Below, piece by piece: positions 36,401-49,538 of a stretch of DNA of 64,000 nucleotides. How positions within the stretch are numbered: position 1 is the first letter of the stretch; each line of letters starts with the position of its first letter. The notes under the pieces are model-generated. The model saw only the letters and a program-made list of their open reading frames with translations. It did no database searches and had not been told where the DNA came from. Origin of the DNA: Diatrype stigma (taxonomy: Eukaryota; Ascomycota; Sordariomycetes; Xylariales; Diatrypaceae); the NCBI GenBank assembly GCA_022225965.2, contig JAKJXP020000086.1:127313-191312 (forward strand), in the 5' to 3' direction. A program made the position numbers and the translations under genes.

Positions 36401-39400
36401 AAACGGAACGCATAGGGATTATATAAACTTAAGAAAAATTGCTTTAATTAATACCGAATACGCCTTTTTAATTTCGCATTCGTTAACGCAATAGCTTTTT
36501 TATACCTAGCCAAAATTATTATTATTTAAAGTATATTCCTATACGAAATTAATCGTATTATTTCTAATAAAAGAACTATTTAATCGAATTTTTTAATCCG
36601 AAATAAAAAAGCCTTACAAAAGGCATATATCCGAATTATACCTAAGGAATATTATAATTATTTAAACGTTTTTAGTAAGATAATATTAAACGAATTAATA
36701 TAAAAACGCCTAAACGTAAACCATTATATCGAATTTAATGGAAAACCTAAAGAATTAAAATATAGCCCATTATATAAAATGTTTATTAAAAAATTAAAGA
36801 TCTATTGCAAATATATTATAAAACATTTATAAAAAGGATTTATCGAAGCCAGTTCCGTATTATAAGCCGCATCGGTACTGTTCGTATTTAAACTAAACGA
36901 AGGCTTACGTTTTTGCATTAATTATCGTAAATTAAACGCAATAACGAAAAAAAATTAATATCCTTTGTTCTTAATAAATAAAATTTTCGCAAGGATTTCC
37001 AAAGCGAAAATCTTTATTAAGATCGATATTCGATAAGCCTTTTATAAGATCCGAATGCAAAAGAAAATACAAAACCTTATAACTTTTCGTACCAAATATG
37101 GGATATATAAGTATAAAATATTGCCTTTCGAATTTATTAACGGTCCTTTAATTTTTTAACGATTTATTAACGATATTCTATTCGATTATTTGAATTAGTT
37201 CTGTAGCGCATATATTAATAATATTTTCATTTTTTTTAAGAACAAAAAGGATTACGTTTAATACGTAAATAAAATATTATTACGCTTAAAACAAATAAGA
37301 TTATAGGCCGACCTAAATAAATGCGAATTCCATATTACAAAAACGAAATATTTCGGCTTTATAATTAATATTAACGGGATTTTAATGAATTCCGCGAAAA
37401 TAAAGATAATTAAAAACTGGAAAACATTTATTAACCTTAAAAAGATATAATCCTTTTTGGGATTTTGTAACTTTTATTATAAATTTATACGTAAATTTAA
37501 AAAAATTATCCGGTTATTTCAAAAGCTTATCCGTAAGGAAAAACTATTTTATATAATAAATGAACGTATTGCGGCATTCGTATGCCTAAAACGTTACATA
37601 ATTGAAGTACCGATATTGCGCCACTTTTTATACGACTACGAAACCCGTATTAAAACAAACGCATCCGATAAGGTAATGGCTGGGGCCATATTCCAGCGAA
37701 CCGCGGAAAATAACGATTAGCTTTTCGTTATTTATTTTTCTGAAACAATATAAAAAGCGAAATATAATTACAATATATACGATAAAGAAATATTAGCGAT
37801 TATTCGCGCTTTATAATGCTAACGCGCGGAATTAATAGGCTTATAAATTCTTCGTTCCTTTATAATAATAACGGACCATTACGTATTAAAATATTTTAAT
37901 ATTAAGTAATTGCTTAATTTGCGACAAACAAAATAGGCAAAACTATTATCGCAATATAATTTCGTTATTATTTATTAATTAGGTTTAAAAAATATTTTAG
38001 CAAACGCCCTTATAAGAAAATCGGAAAACCTGAAAACGCAAAAAGCCAAAAAAAACGCATACCGTACGATAACTTTATTTCAGCCAATGCGTAAATAAAA
38101 TGGCGCAATAACGGATATTACGTTTATTACATATTTTAACGCCTTTTTTTTAACAAACGGAAGGAAGGAATTAAAATTCATATTAATATTCGCATTAAAT
38201 AAAAATGTCGACCCCCCAGAATTATCAGAAATGGTTCTAACAAATAAAGTACTTTAAGCTAACGTTATAAATAATTAACTACAATATTACCGCAATAAAA
38301 CCAGGGATCCCGGTATTTATATATATAATTACGAATACTTAATAAATGAATAACTTATATTCTTTCGAAAACGATTTATTATACCAAACGAAAATAACTT
38401 AAGAACGCTATTATTTATAAAAATATATTCCCGATTTGTTACAAAACATTCGGAATAATACAAAACATAATAATTAATAAGCTAAAAATATTAATGGCCT
38501 AATTAAGCTTTTAATATAATCCGATTCGTAAAGAATTACTCTTATAAAGCTACAAAGCATTCAAAAAATAAGGCCCTAAGTTTGCTTAAATCTTTATTAA
38601 TACCATTGCAAATATAATAGCATATCGTAATAAATTTTAAATCAATGCCTTTAAATAAAACAAAAAAAAAATAACTTATTAATAATAATTTGCCGATTAA
38701 GAAAAAAATCATAAACAATGCCATATATAAAGGCAGCTATTACGAAAAACGCCGCAATAATATATTACAAAGGCCCCTTTCGAATATATAACGTTCCAAA
38801 ATCGGTTATTAGCAATAAAGGTTTTTAATTTATTTCTGATTTTACGAACGAACTTTTTAAAATTATAGGATTTAAAATAAAATTAGCCTCGGCAAAATAC
38901 TTCCAAACTACGGAATAAACCAAAATTATATACGAATGAAATAATTAACAATTACGTCTTTTTATTAACCATTATTAAAACAATTAAGCAATAACAATGT
39001 CCGCAATAAATATAATATAGGCAACTTTATTATACGAATCAATTAAAATGGCGCCATATAAATTAAACCGCAAATTCGATATGCCTTTATCCTTTAATTA
39101 AAAATATTAAACAACGAACTTTAAAAAAATAACAATACGGAAAAAAACGAATCGATAAAACGCTTAAGCAATTGCCGACACTTTATACGAATACTTAAAA
39201 ACGGCTCGAACGGCTATATCTAAAGCCTAAAAACGAATAATTATTTAGGCCAATAAATATAAACAAAAACCCAATTTCGAATACAAAAAAACCGAACCAA
39301 AGAACCGCGTTTATATCATCAAAAAAACAAAAACGAAAACCAACCGACCTAATAACAAACTCGATTATTCCTTAATACGGAATTACTATCCGATTATTAA

Positions 39401-39957
39401 AATAAAAGGACATTTATACGTTCTTAATTTTCCGGATTTATGAAAAGGCTTTAAAATATTTTACGCCAATCGATTACGGAAATATTCCAATAACCTATTG
39501 CCAGAATAAGCCCCGAATAACCCTACGAATAAAGAAATTAATCCTAACGGAAAGAAAAAATAAAAGGTTAAAAAAATCTTCGCTTTTCGAATACATTATA
39601 ATAAATTGCAATACCAAATATAATAAAAAGATTAAAACCTAAATCCCGAATAATATAATACTAAAGGATTTAAAAACAGCCCGTTAATATTAATAAAATA
39701 CCATAAAAAATATTCTAATTAATCCGAACCCCCATTACGTTTAAACGAATAACGTAAAGCCGCGGAATTTAATAAATTCGAATAAGCATACGAAAATAAC
39801 AATAAACCCGCAAAAAAAGTTCAACAATCGAAATACCAATTACGGACGCGCCGCGAAAAAAGAAAATAAACATCCGGATACATAAAAAGGGTCTTAATAA
39901 AAAAATTAAACAAAACCGAATATATAAAATTGCTTACTGCTTAGCCTTAAATAAAGG

Positions 39958-40056
39958 CCCAATAATGCAGCGGTTAAGCGGTAAATCCGAGGGTATTCCT
40001 TTATTGCTTGGAAAGCATTCGGGTTCGAATTCCGGCCGAACAATTATTTTTTTTTT
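39958..40056 (+). other. tRNA-like sequence with a T-run
   Basis: An A-box-like GCAGCGGTTAAGCGG is followed by a B-box-like GGTTCGAATTCC (one extra base compared with GGTTCGANTCC), a possible T-stem TCGGG/TCCGG, and a downstream run of ten T (40047-40056) as in Pol III terminators. A stem with loop TTGGAAA would give a GGA anticodon, but no 5' acceptor strand pairs with CCGAACA, so this is not a complete tRNA. It may be a decayed tRNA-Ser-like gene or a chance match. It lies 40 bp from the 3' LTR of gypsy 1. Confidence 0.3.
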
Positions 40057-40097
40057 ACAAAGTTTCGAGACGAAACTTTTTCCCGAGAGGGGGGTAA

Positions 40098-40323
40098 TAT
40101 TATGATACATATAGGCTGTATGTATATAAAGGTGTTTAAAGGTTGTATGTACATTTCCAAAGAAGGGCTAGCGCCCTTTAGCGGCTAGCCCTTTTGCCTA
40201 TATACCTTCGAACCTTTCCTTTTTGTATTTACTTTTCTTTCTTTCTTTTTTTAGCTTTAAATTCCATAATACTAATTGGGAATTTATTTTATTAATCCTT
40301 ATAAAGCCCATTAGCCCGTAACA
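40098..40323 (+). repeat. 3' LTR of gypsy 1
   Basis: 226 bp, same ends and internal hairpin as the 5' copy; the differences are nearly all transitions. Confidence 0.9.
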
Positions 40324-40328
40324 ATAAG

Positions 40329-40568
40329 TAAAAAGCTGTATATAATGTGGCCCAAGCCATTAGAAGCCAATTACTGCATTACGTAATTAAGCTCTCTTAA
40401 TAAGCCCCTATATAAAGACATTAATTAAGTTAAATCAAACCCCCACTTTATGCACTACCCTATTAACACCCCATTACTAATATAAGAACATTATAACTAT
40501 TTCCTTTAAATTTAAAAATCGAAAATAAATTAATAAATAAAGCAATTCCTATATAATTTAATTTATTA
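40329..40568. other. Short spacer between two LTR elements
   Basis: About 240 bp. The first part has moderate GC and continues the pre-insertion flank of gypsy 1. From about 40505 it becomes AT-rich and may be the left edge of the old unidentified element that continues at 58634. Confidence 0.4.
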
Positions 40569-40573
40569 TATAA

Positions 40574-40833
40574 TGTTATAAACGTTTCGGACTTTTTGCT
40601 TTTAATTAGAAATGCCGGCGGCGTCGATAACGTCGATTATATATAAGGATATAATACCGTTATATAATGCTTAATATTATTTATTACTAATATGAAAATA
40701 AAATTATAAAATAATAAAAACATAAATTGCTATAAAATATTAAGGATTTTAAGGATTTTTATATAATTCTTAATAATATTAAATAGGAATACGTAATATT
40801 AAATGATCCTAAAAATTATTATATTACGTAATA
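40574..40833 (-). repeat. LTR of gypsy 2 (3' in element sense)
   Basis: 260 bp, starts TGTTATAAACG, ends ACGTAATA; the more RIP-mutated copy. Confidence 0.88.
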
Positions 40834-42683
40834 TATGCCTTTTTACGAAATGCTATTTACGTTTTCGTAATAAATAATATTTAATATATATAAAGGATAT
40901 GTAATATTTTTAGCTTTTATAAATTAAAAGGCAATATTCGATTATTTAATAATTTAATTACATAATTAAAATTAAAAACTTAATTATATATAAACTTAAT
41001 TTTTATATTAAGGTATTTCGCTTTATTTATTACGTACGGAAATTTTAATATTATTTATATCGTATTATTTATTCGATTTTTTATATTAAAAGCTATTAAT
41101 AATTCCGAATATTTTATATTTCGTTTATTTATTTATTCGGTTTATTCGGTAATATGTAATATTAATAGCTTAAATTAATTTCCGTAAGATATTCGGCGAA
41201 AGTTTCGGTAATTTATAGTTCGTATGTATTCGTCGTAATTATTAAAGTTTGGTTCAGAATTACGGAATTTGGTTTTAAAATTAAAAGTACGTAAAAACCG
41301 GTTTACGGACGAAGCATTAAAAAAGGACCGATTCGTAAGAATAACCTTTTCGGAGGTTTTTTTTCGAAATTGCGGAATATGCGCTTAATAAAAAGCAACG
41401 TCGTTAAGGGCTATAATTTTCGCGTTATTTCCGTATATGATTCGTATATATTCGGTAATATAATTAACGATTCGTATTTGTCGTTAATTAATATTGTCTT
41501 GCATTATTATTTATAATGCTTCGTTTTTATTTATAACGAAAATTGTATTCGATATTTTTTTATTAATAAATCGGAATATTATTTTCGTAAATATAATTAA
41601 AGCGGCATTTAATTATTAAATAATAATGGCTTTTATAATAATAATTTAATATATTTAAATGCCGTCAAATTAACGAATATCGATAACGATTATTAAAAGT
41701 ATTTAAATAATATTCGGAAAATTTTTTAAACGATAGGCTAATAAAAATAAGTTATCGATAAAAAATATTACGGTACCGATTAAATTAAGTTCGTACGAAA
41801 AGTTAAGGTTTAATCGGTATTAAATATTGCCGGCGAATATAATTAGCAATATCGTTAAGTCGTTAAATAATAAGCGTTCGTAAAAGCCGTTAAAAAATAA
41901 TTAGCCATATAAACCGTTTAAAGGCAATTTTTTTTATAAGCCATTCGAAAAAACTTTTTTTAATGGTTTATTTTAATTTATTTCTTTTTATAAATTATTA
42001 AAAAATAGCCTTTTATATAAAACATTCGTAAGGATTTTTGTTTTTAATATTTACGGTATTCGTAAATCATTTTTATTTTCGATAATAATCGAAACTTATT
42101 ATTTAGCCGATTAAAACGGACGTTATTATTAATTTCGCTAAAAAAATACGTTAAAAAACGTTTAAAAATTAAGAATTATTTATAGGTTTCGTTTGTAATT
42201 ATTATTTAAATAATGCGGGTAATTATTTAAATAACGACGGATATTATTTCGAATATTGGTACGGCTAGGACCTGTTTTTATTCATTTTATTAATTATTTT
42301 TAAATACGACCTTTAATCGTTAAGATATTTTCGGAATATGCTTTAAATAATTCTTTTTATAAATATTCGGGAATTTCTATTATTACCGTAATTTCGGTAT
42401 TTCGGAAAGCCGTTAAAAAGCGGCTAGCCATTTTAAACGGTAACGAAATATATGCCATTATGCTTATTTAAAATATTCGTAATTAATGGATAATAATTAA
42501 GGAATTCTATATAATAAAGGGGCCAATAAATATTGCCGGAAATTAAATATTAAATATATTATGTATTATATTAAAGTAAATATATAAATAAATAATTCTT
42601 ATTATTTTAAATAATTAATAAGTAAGTTAATAATTTTTTAATAATAATTATTGGCATTATTAATTATTTTTATATAATAAATA
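40834..42683. other. RIP-degraded 3' segment of gypsy 2
   Basis: AT-rich sequence between the left LTR and the LINE. No RT or integrase motif is visible. A plus-strand frame between 41.7 and 42.4 kb reads with few stops but has no recognisable domain. It could be the extended 3' region of gypsy 2 or part of another decayed element. Confidence 0.4.
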
Positions 42684-45600
42684 AGGAAAAAAACGAAAAA
42701 ATCGCGATTTCATCCGTAACTTTACGAATACCATTTAAAATCGAAATCTAATATTTAAAGATTGCTTTTCGGATCGAAGTTATTTAGACATCATATCGGG
42801 AACGAATACAAATCGATACGCATAACCTAATAGCGGCGAATCGAATCTGGCATCGTCTCGGTACGTATCGAATTAATTACGAAGCCCGGTCGTATTGGAT
42901 TTTAACCGATAAGAAAACGAAAAATTCCTTTAAGCGCAAATAATCCAAAAAGCAATCGATTTCTTTATTATAAAAACAAGTAATGCTTAAAACATAAAAA
43001 GATTAATTCGATTTTTGCTGTAAATTTTTTAAAATGCAGCCCTAGGCATTTTCGTTTTACCGCCGACCGATTTTTTTTAAAGGCTTAACCGAATTAAAGC
43101 CGCCATTAAAAAACTAACGAAAACCAATTTTTCGAAGCTAATTTTTTTTTTCCGACGTATTTAGCAGCAACGGCTGCAAGCCTTCCGAAAATCCGGCAAT
43201 TTCTTAATTACGATTTTATTACGGTTGTTAAATTAATTATTGAAATAGCGAATACGAAAACATTTCGAACCGTCGTCGAAAAGCTAAATGCAATACATAA
43301 AACCAATGCCATAAAAACGGCTACGAAATTACCTAGCGGCAATTGGAAAATCGTTTTCCGCAATTTAAACCTTAAAAAAAAGTATATTTCGAAAAAAAAT
43401 TGAACTAACGTTACTTTCGATTCGGCCGTTTATATTTATAAAGCTTATTATACCGTAATAGCTATAGAATTTTCCATAGCCCTATTAAAAAAAATAATCC
43501 CGGAAGCACTTAAAAACGACATTAATGCAAAAAATAACGTCCGAATTACGGAAATAATTTATCCGAAAAAAATAAGCATTACATATAAAAATATAACGTC
43601 GATTTATCTTTTTATCGATATTAAAGATATAACGAACCAATTATGCCGCAAAGGCGTTATGTTAAATTATTAACATTACAAATGCAGCCTATTTGTATTA
43701 AAAGCCCAAATTAAGCGATGTTTTAAATGTCACAAATTCGGGCATAAAGCGGCCCATTATCGCTTAAACGAAATATATAATTGGTATAATTCGAAAACAT
43801 ATAAAAAAATAAACTGCTAGCTAAAAGCGGATAATCATTTATCGAAATGCCCGAATTATAAAATGAAATATCCATCGTAATTAAGGGATTGCCCGAAAAC
43901 AAAAGAGGCATAGGAATACGTACGAATTATATATTTTCGGCGTTTAATTGAATTCGAAGCATTAACGCGGCCCTTTTTTCCAGCGTTTTAAGAAATTAAT
44001 TTCGTAATGCTTATGCCAAATGACCCGATTAAACGGTTACGGAAAAAGCCGCAAATAAATCGACCCGTCGGAAATACGAAGGCGTTTAAAAATAATATTC
44101 GCATAAACGTTCTTTTTCCTATTAATTTATAGCTCTTAGTAATAACTTATTCGCAAAACGTTAATAACGATTAGGTCATACGTAATACTTAATAAAAAAA
44201 CTAACCGTTTTCGCTTGGAATATCGCAAATAAACCGCAAATTTTATAGAAATTATTTTACGGACCGAAACGTTACGATATCTTAACAATTTCGAAACCGC
44301 CTATTGCAATCCGGAACGCCTTTTAAATACCGGCACCGAAAGGCATGAAATATATAACTATATAATATAATAACGGAAATATACCTCGAATTATATTCGT
44401 AATAAATTCGAAAATACCTATAAAATAATACGAAACTTATACCTTTTAATATAAGGCCATAATAAAAACGAAAAACGATTTAATCGATATCGTCTCGATA
44501 TATAGCCCATTTCCCGATAATAAAGCAATTACCGAATAAAATATTCCTATAAACGACTTACTTTTTAAGACCTAAATTCGACCTATCTTTGTATTAGGCG
44601 ATTTTAACTTGCATAATCCTATATAAATATTTATTAAGGAACCATATCGGGAAGCCAAAAAATTAATCGAATTCGTTACGAAATAGGATTTAAATTTATT
44701 AATTCCCTAAAATATCGGAACTTTTTATAATCGGAAAGGAAAAAATAATATAACCCTAAACCTCGCTTAAGCTTTATTAAACCTTTCGGCCGGCTTCGTA
44801 AAAGTATTTAAATATATTAAAAGTAACTATAAGCCGCTTATATATAAAATCCGTAATTTTAAACTTATAATTAACGCAATTAGATATAATTAAAAATTAA
44901 TAAATATAAATTAAATAAAAATCGAAGCGTAATTCTTATTATATCCGTCCGAATTCCAAATTCCGAAAGATATAAATCAATATTTAAAAATATTTATTAC
45001 AGCCTTATTATATATCGCTAAAAAAACCATTTCCCGAAATAAAGGCGGCATTTCCCGATACGAATAATGGACCCTTAAAATCCGGAAAGCGGTATAAATA
45101 AAACGCGAAATTTATGCGACTTAAAAGCAATATCGAACGGATAATACTTACGTTATATTAAGGCAAAGCAATAAGGCCCGGAAACGTATATAAGCGAAGG
45201 CCAAAAAAAACTCGTAACGACGTATATTTTACGAAACAACGAAAACGCATAATCCTTCGGTTATATAAAAGGTAAAAAAATAGGTACGTATGAAAAATTT
45301 TAAGGCACCGGATCTTCCGATAATACCTTCTCTCCGAAAAACTCCGAACCGACTTAATTTAAAAGTCGCAAATACGTTCGAATAAAAGTTAAATCTTTTA
45401 AGCGCGAAATTTTATCTTATTTTAACGGTCGATTTAATAAATATACGTAATCCCGATTTCGATTATACCTCTTTTTAGAATTCCTTTTTTATATTCCAAT
45501 TAATAATCCTTATAATAATATATAAACATTTAATGTTAAAAAGATCTTAAAAAGCATCCGGCCCGAATATCATTTTTACGGCCTTTTTAAAAGCATACGA

Positions 45601-48600
45601 CCTAACGTTTAAACGCAACGATTTAAACCCGAAATTGTTTTTATTATATCGCTTTATATCGGTTTTTGAAATTAACTGACATATAAAGTATTTTCTTCGT
45701 AAGTTCCGGCAAATACGAATAACAGTTATTTTAAAAAATAGGCCGGAAATGGACATAATAAAATCTTAAAGGCTTATAGCGCTTTTAAATACGATAGGAA
45801 AAATTTTCGAATTTATAATCGCCGCAAGTTTATTAAACGTTACTAAAAGGCTTAACCTTATTTTCCCGGAATAAATAAGTAATAAACCGAATAAATTTAT
45901 TAAAACGGCGTTGCAATTATTAATAAATTAAATACATACGGGCTAATTAAAAAACGTATTAACGTCGGTTTTCTTTTTAGACGTAATCGAAACTTTCGAT
46001 TACGTTATATATTTGCGCTTTTTAAACGCCCTTCGTACCGCGAATTATCCCTTTTAAATAGTTACCTAGCTACAAAGCTATTTCGAAAAAAAGACGACCA
46101 TATTTTATTTCGATAACCGCAAATTTAATTCCATACCCTTAAAGTCGGAAATGCCTTAAAAATTCCCTTTTTCGCTTGTGCTATATTTGCTATACACTTC
46201 GTCGCTATACCCGATTTTTAAAAACATTCGAAGCATTAATTCGATAATATACGTAAATAATTCCTACCTTATATCGATTATAAAGAATTCCGCCACTTAT
46301 TATAAGCAATTATAAAAAGCATATGCCGTTTGCTTAAAATAAGGCCAATTATACGGATTAAGTTTTAATATATCGAAATATAAGTTAATACATTTCGGAA
46401 AAAAACCAAAATTAAATATATTTAAAAAAAACATACGCTTAAATTCGATTTTGCTAAAACCGATTAGCAGCTTAAAAATTTTAAGAGTTATAATCGATAA
46501 CCGCTTAAATTAAAAGGCATAACATAAGCAACTTTAAGACCGATTCGAAATATAACAATTATCGATTTAACGTATAATTAAATTTACGTAAAGGCTAAAC
46601 TTAATTAAATCCAAATTAATATATACAACAATTATTCGAATAACGATAAAACATGGTTTTACGATATAATACGATATCGCTTCGTTAAAAAAGCGCCTTA
46701 AGAAAAGCATTTATTTAATGCTATAAAAAACGCAAAACGCCTGTATCCGGATAATTATAAAAACGTATAAAGCTATAAATACCATCGAATTAAAAACGGA
46801 ATCGTATTTACCTTTTATAAACCTTTAATTATTTTATAAATAAGCGGTTTTTAAAAAAAAAATAAAACGCATAAGAATTACGAAATACCTATAATAACGT
46901 ATCGATAAAATACGAAAATTAATTAAGCAATTTAATAATACCCGCAAAACCAAAAATAAAAAAACGAAAATTCCCTTTAAATATAAACGAAATAACTCGA
47001 AAGCCTATATATAAATGCGGCGTTTATTCGAAAACGGGAAAACGGCATATCGGTTATTACTTGAAACGATAAAAAAAAAACGCAAGCGCCGCAAAATAAA
47101 GCTATATCCGGCATTATTAATTACTTAATAGCTCCGGTAAAAAATTAAAACGAATAATTCGATTCGATATAAAACGAAAATCCGGCGTATATCGGTCCAA
47201 ACCAGGCCCGACGAAAACATTTTCCGATTATATTAAACACTAACAAAATTCCAAAATTCGATATTAATATAGGCTAAAACCGAAAAAATTAATTTATATA
47301 GCTTTTTAACGAAACGACGTATTTCCGATATTATTTCGATATGCGCTTATAGGTAATGGAAAAAAACGCTATTGCATTATTTAAATTATTGCCTAAACGT
47401 AGTTTATTTTTAACCGGCATTACTAGCAAAATTAAAAGATTTCCGATATAACGAGGCATTATCGATTATAAATTTAGCCGGTTACGTAACGAAATGGCTA
47501 ATACGTTTTGGCCGATTCGAATAATATAAGCTAATATCGAGGCTATTATTAAAATAAAACGCTAATTTCTTATCGAATAAAGCCTAACGCATACGGATTA
47601 ACGACGTACCGAATACGAATAAATTACCGTAAAAATAATTTCATTTATTATAACCGATTCCGAAAAAAAAATAAAGCGACGTTTTGCCGAGAATAAAGAA
47701 ATTAATTACGATGCATAAACTAAAAGACGAACGGCTTAATGCCGATCCGAAAACGGTACGAAAACCAACCGAAATTACGACGAAATATACGCCGCATTAA
47801 TACCATAACCTAATCGTTAACGCAACGAAAAATAACCGGTCCAAAAACCGGCCGAAAACGTACCGAAAACGCATTTATTAAATGCAAAAAAAGCTTTCGT
47901 TATTGCCGGAAAAAAAAAACGGCAATTGCCGAATAATTACGAACGGAATTAAAGCTAAATAAAAAGGTCGAATTAAAATCGCAGCGATATACCTTAATGG
48001 ACTTTAATAATTAAAAAATACCAATATCCAAAAACTTAAAACGCAAAATCGGTTTTACTTCGCCGCAGACCTAAACGAAAAAAATTAAAATATAAATACG
48101 GGCCGAAATACGAATAAAAATAAACGTAATTATTACGACGTTACCGAAAAAATCGCCTAAAAGCGACGCATAAACGGGCAGTTTTTTAATATATTTACGT
48201 ACGGCGAATTAAGCCTTATATAAAACGTCGTATATACGTTCGACGTTTTAAAACGAAATTAATACGAACCGATTTATAAAAAACCTTAATTTATTTTTTA
48301 TGCGTTTTCGGTAAAATCCGCTTAACATTTCGCAACAAACAACCAAAACTTTCGAAATTCGGGCTTAAAATTATCGGCGAATTAAACGAAATTAAAACGA
48401 CCTCGAAAAAAAAACGAAAAGCTTATTTCGCAGCAATCGGAGATAATTTTTTTATAATGCTTATACGCAATATATCGACGAAATTTACCAGCTATATCGG
48501 TTAAATATCGGAACATAACGATACGAAAACGAAACGACTTATAACGGTCGCAATAAAACAAAAAAGGATTTTTCGTTACGCGATACGTATAAAGCACGTA

Positions 48601-49538
48601 TCCTATCTTTTTCGATAAAAGGTCGAAATAAATCGAAATATCGGGGGCGGGTTTTTTAAAAAGGCCCGATATTATTGCAAAATCGAAACGGCTAAGCCGC
48701 AAAAACGATAACAAAACGATAAAACGAAAAAAACGAAACGAAATCGATTATAATACGGACGGGTAAATAAAATTAAACGGCTAAATAACATATTATCGAG
48801 ATTAATAAACGTCGGATTAACGTCGGAAATAATAAAGAATTATGCAAATTCGGACCGATCCTAAACGCCCGGATTTCCGGATGCCTAAAGGCAATTCGAA
48901 TTCGCGCATAACATAAAAAATAAAAAAAATAATTGCAGTAAATTAAAAAATAATAAAAGGTCGGTCCGAATCTTTATTCTTAAAGGTCGAATCGATAGCG
49001 AAAAAAAATTACGTATCGGATTAGTTATTATTATTAAAAAAAAAAAGAAAAAAATTTCCGGACGAAAGAAAGGCAAGGTATTTATATTTTAAAGGCGGTA
49101 TATAATTTATTCTGCCGGTTAAGTCGTCGTTGCATCGACGCCGGCCGGAATAGGTGGTTTACTTATACCCGAAGCGATATACCGGACGTACGGGCCATTC
49201 CGTATCGCCCTTCCTTTCCTTATAACTTACTTTCGCTTATTTAATATACCGGCATTACATTTAATAATGCATATACCGTACGTTTATGGCGCAAAGCCGA
49301 ATCGGCTTTGCGCCATAATTTTTTTTTTAATTTAACAAATAGTTTTGGGCCTTTTTATAACAAAAAGCGGATAAAGACCGTTTTGGATATTTTTTATATG
49401 TAACCAAAAAAGCGACTTCGGTACGAATCAATAGGTTTTTCTTTTTGACTTCGGTTTGAAGTTTCTTATTATGCTAGAACTAAACGTATACCGGCATGGC
49501 CCTTTGGGCCGTCGACCGCGTAATATCATATATATATA
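42684..49538 (+). mobile_element. Tad/I-like LINE retrotransposon, RIP-degraded, ~6.9 kb
   Basis: A non-LTR element on the plus strand, nested in gypsy 2. ORF1 remnant: three zinc-knuckle-like units from RCFKCHKFGHKAAH (about 43716) through NCxLKADNHLSKCPN to about 43915. ORF2 remnant: an AP-endonuclease with LGDFNLHNP at about 44591-44617, and RT with FFLDVIETFDYV at about 45970-46005 followed by palm-like sequence. An RNase H-like tail and an AGYVTKWLIRFGR segment lie near 47460-47530. Flanking TATATAATAAATA (42671-42683) and TATATAATGAATA (49539-49551) are probably a 13-bp target duplication, with G-to-A in one copy. The 3' end is a (TA)n tail. About 2 kb after the last coding motif has no recognised function. 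Confidence 0.75.
49284..49318. other. Perfect 17-bp-arm hairpin followed by a T-run
   Basis: TTATGGCGCAAAGCCGA and its exact reverse complement are separated by a single A, and ten or more T follow. It is near the 3' end of the LINE. The stem is GC-richer than its surroundings and both arms agree base for base in DNA otherwise heavily mutated. Confidence 0.8.

Larger units (their letters stand above)
33245..40323 (+). mobile_element. Ty3/gypsy retrotransposon 1, RIP-degraded, 7079 bp
   Basis: Two 226-bp LTRs (33245-33470 and 40098-40323) end in the inverted pair TGTTACGG/CCGTAACA; RIP turned the start into TATTATGG. The target duplication is ATAAG (33240-33244, 40324-40328). Plus-strand remnants appear in gypsy order. 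A gag zinc knuckle CFNCKQTEYISRNC lies at about 35158-35205, with its His changed to Tyr. RT follows with CINYRKLNAITKK at 36914 and YINNIF (from Y-I-D-D) at 37211-37228. RNase H has TNASDKVMAGAIFQ at about 37640-37695, and an integrase core region lies at about 38800-39000. A purine tract GAGAGGGGGG precedes the 3' LTR. Many stops make it inactive. Between the pol remnant and the 3' LTR sits a tRNA-like sequence (separate entry). Confidence 0.9.
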
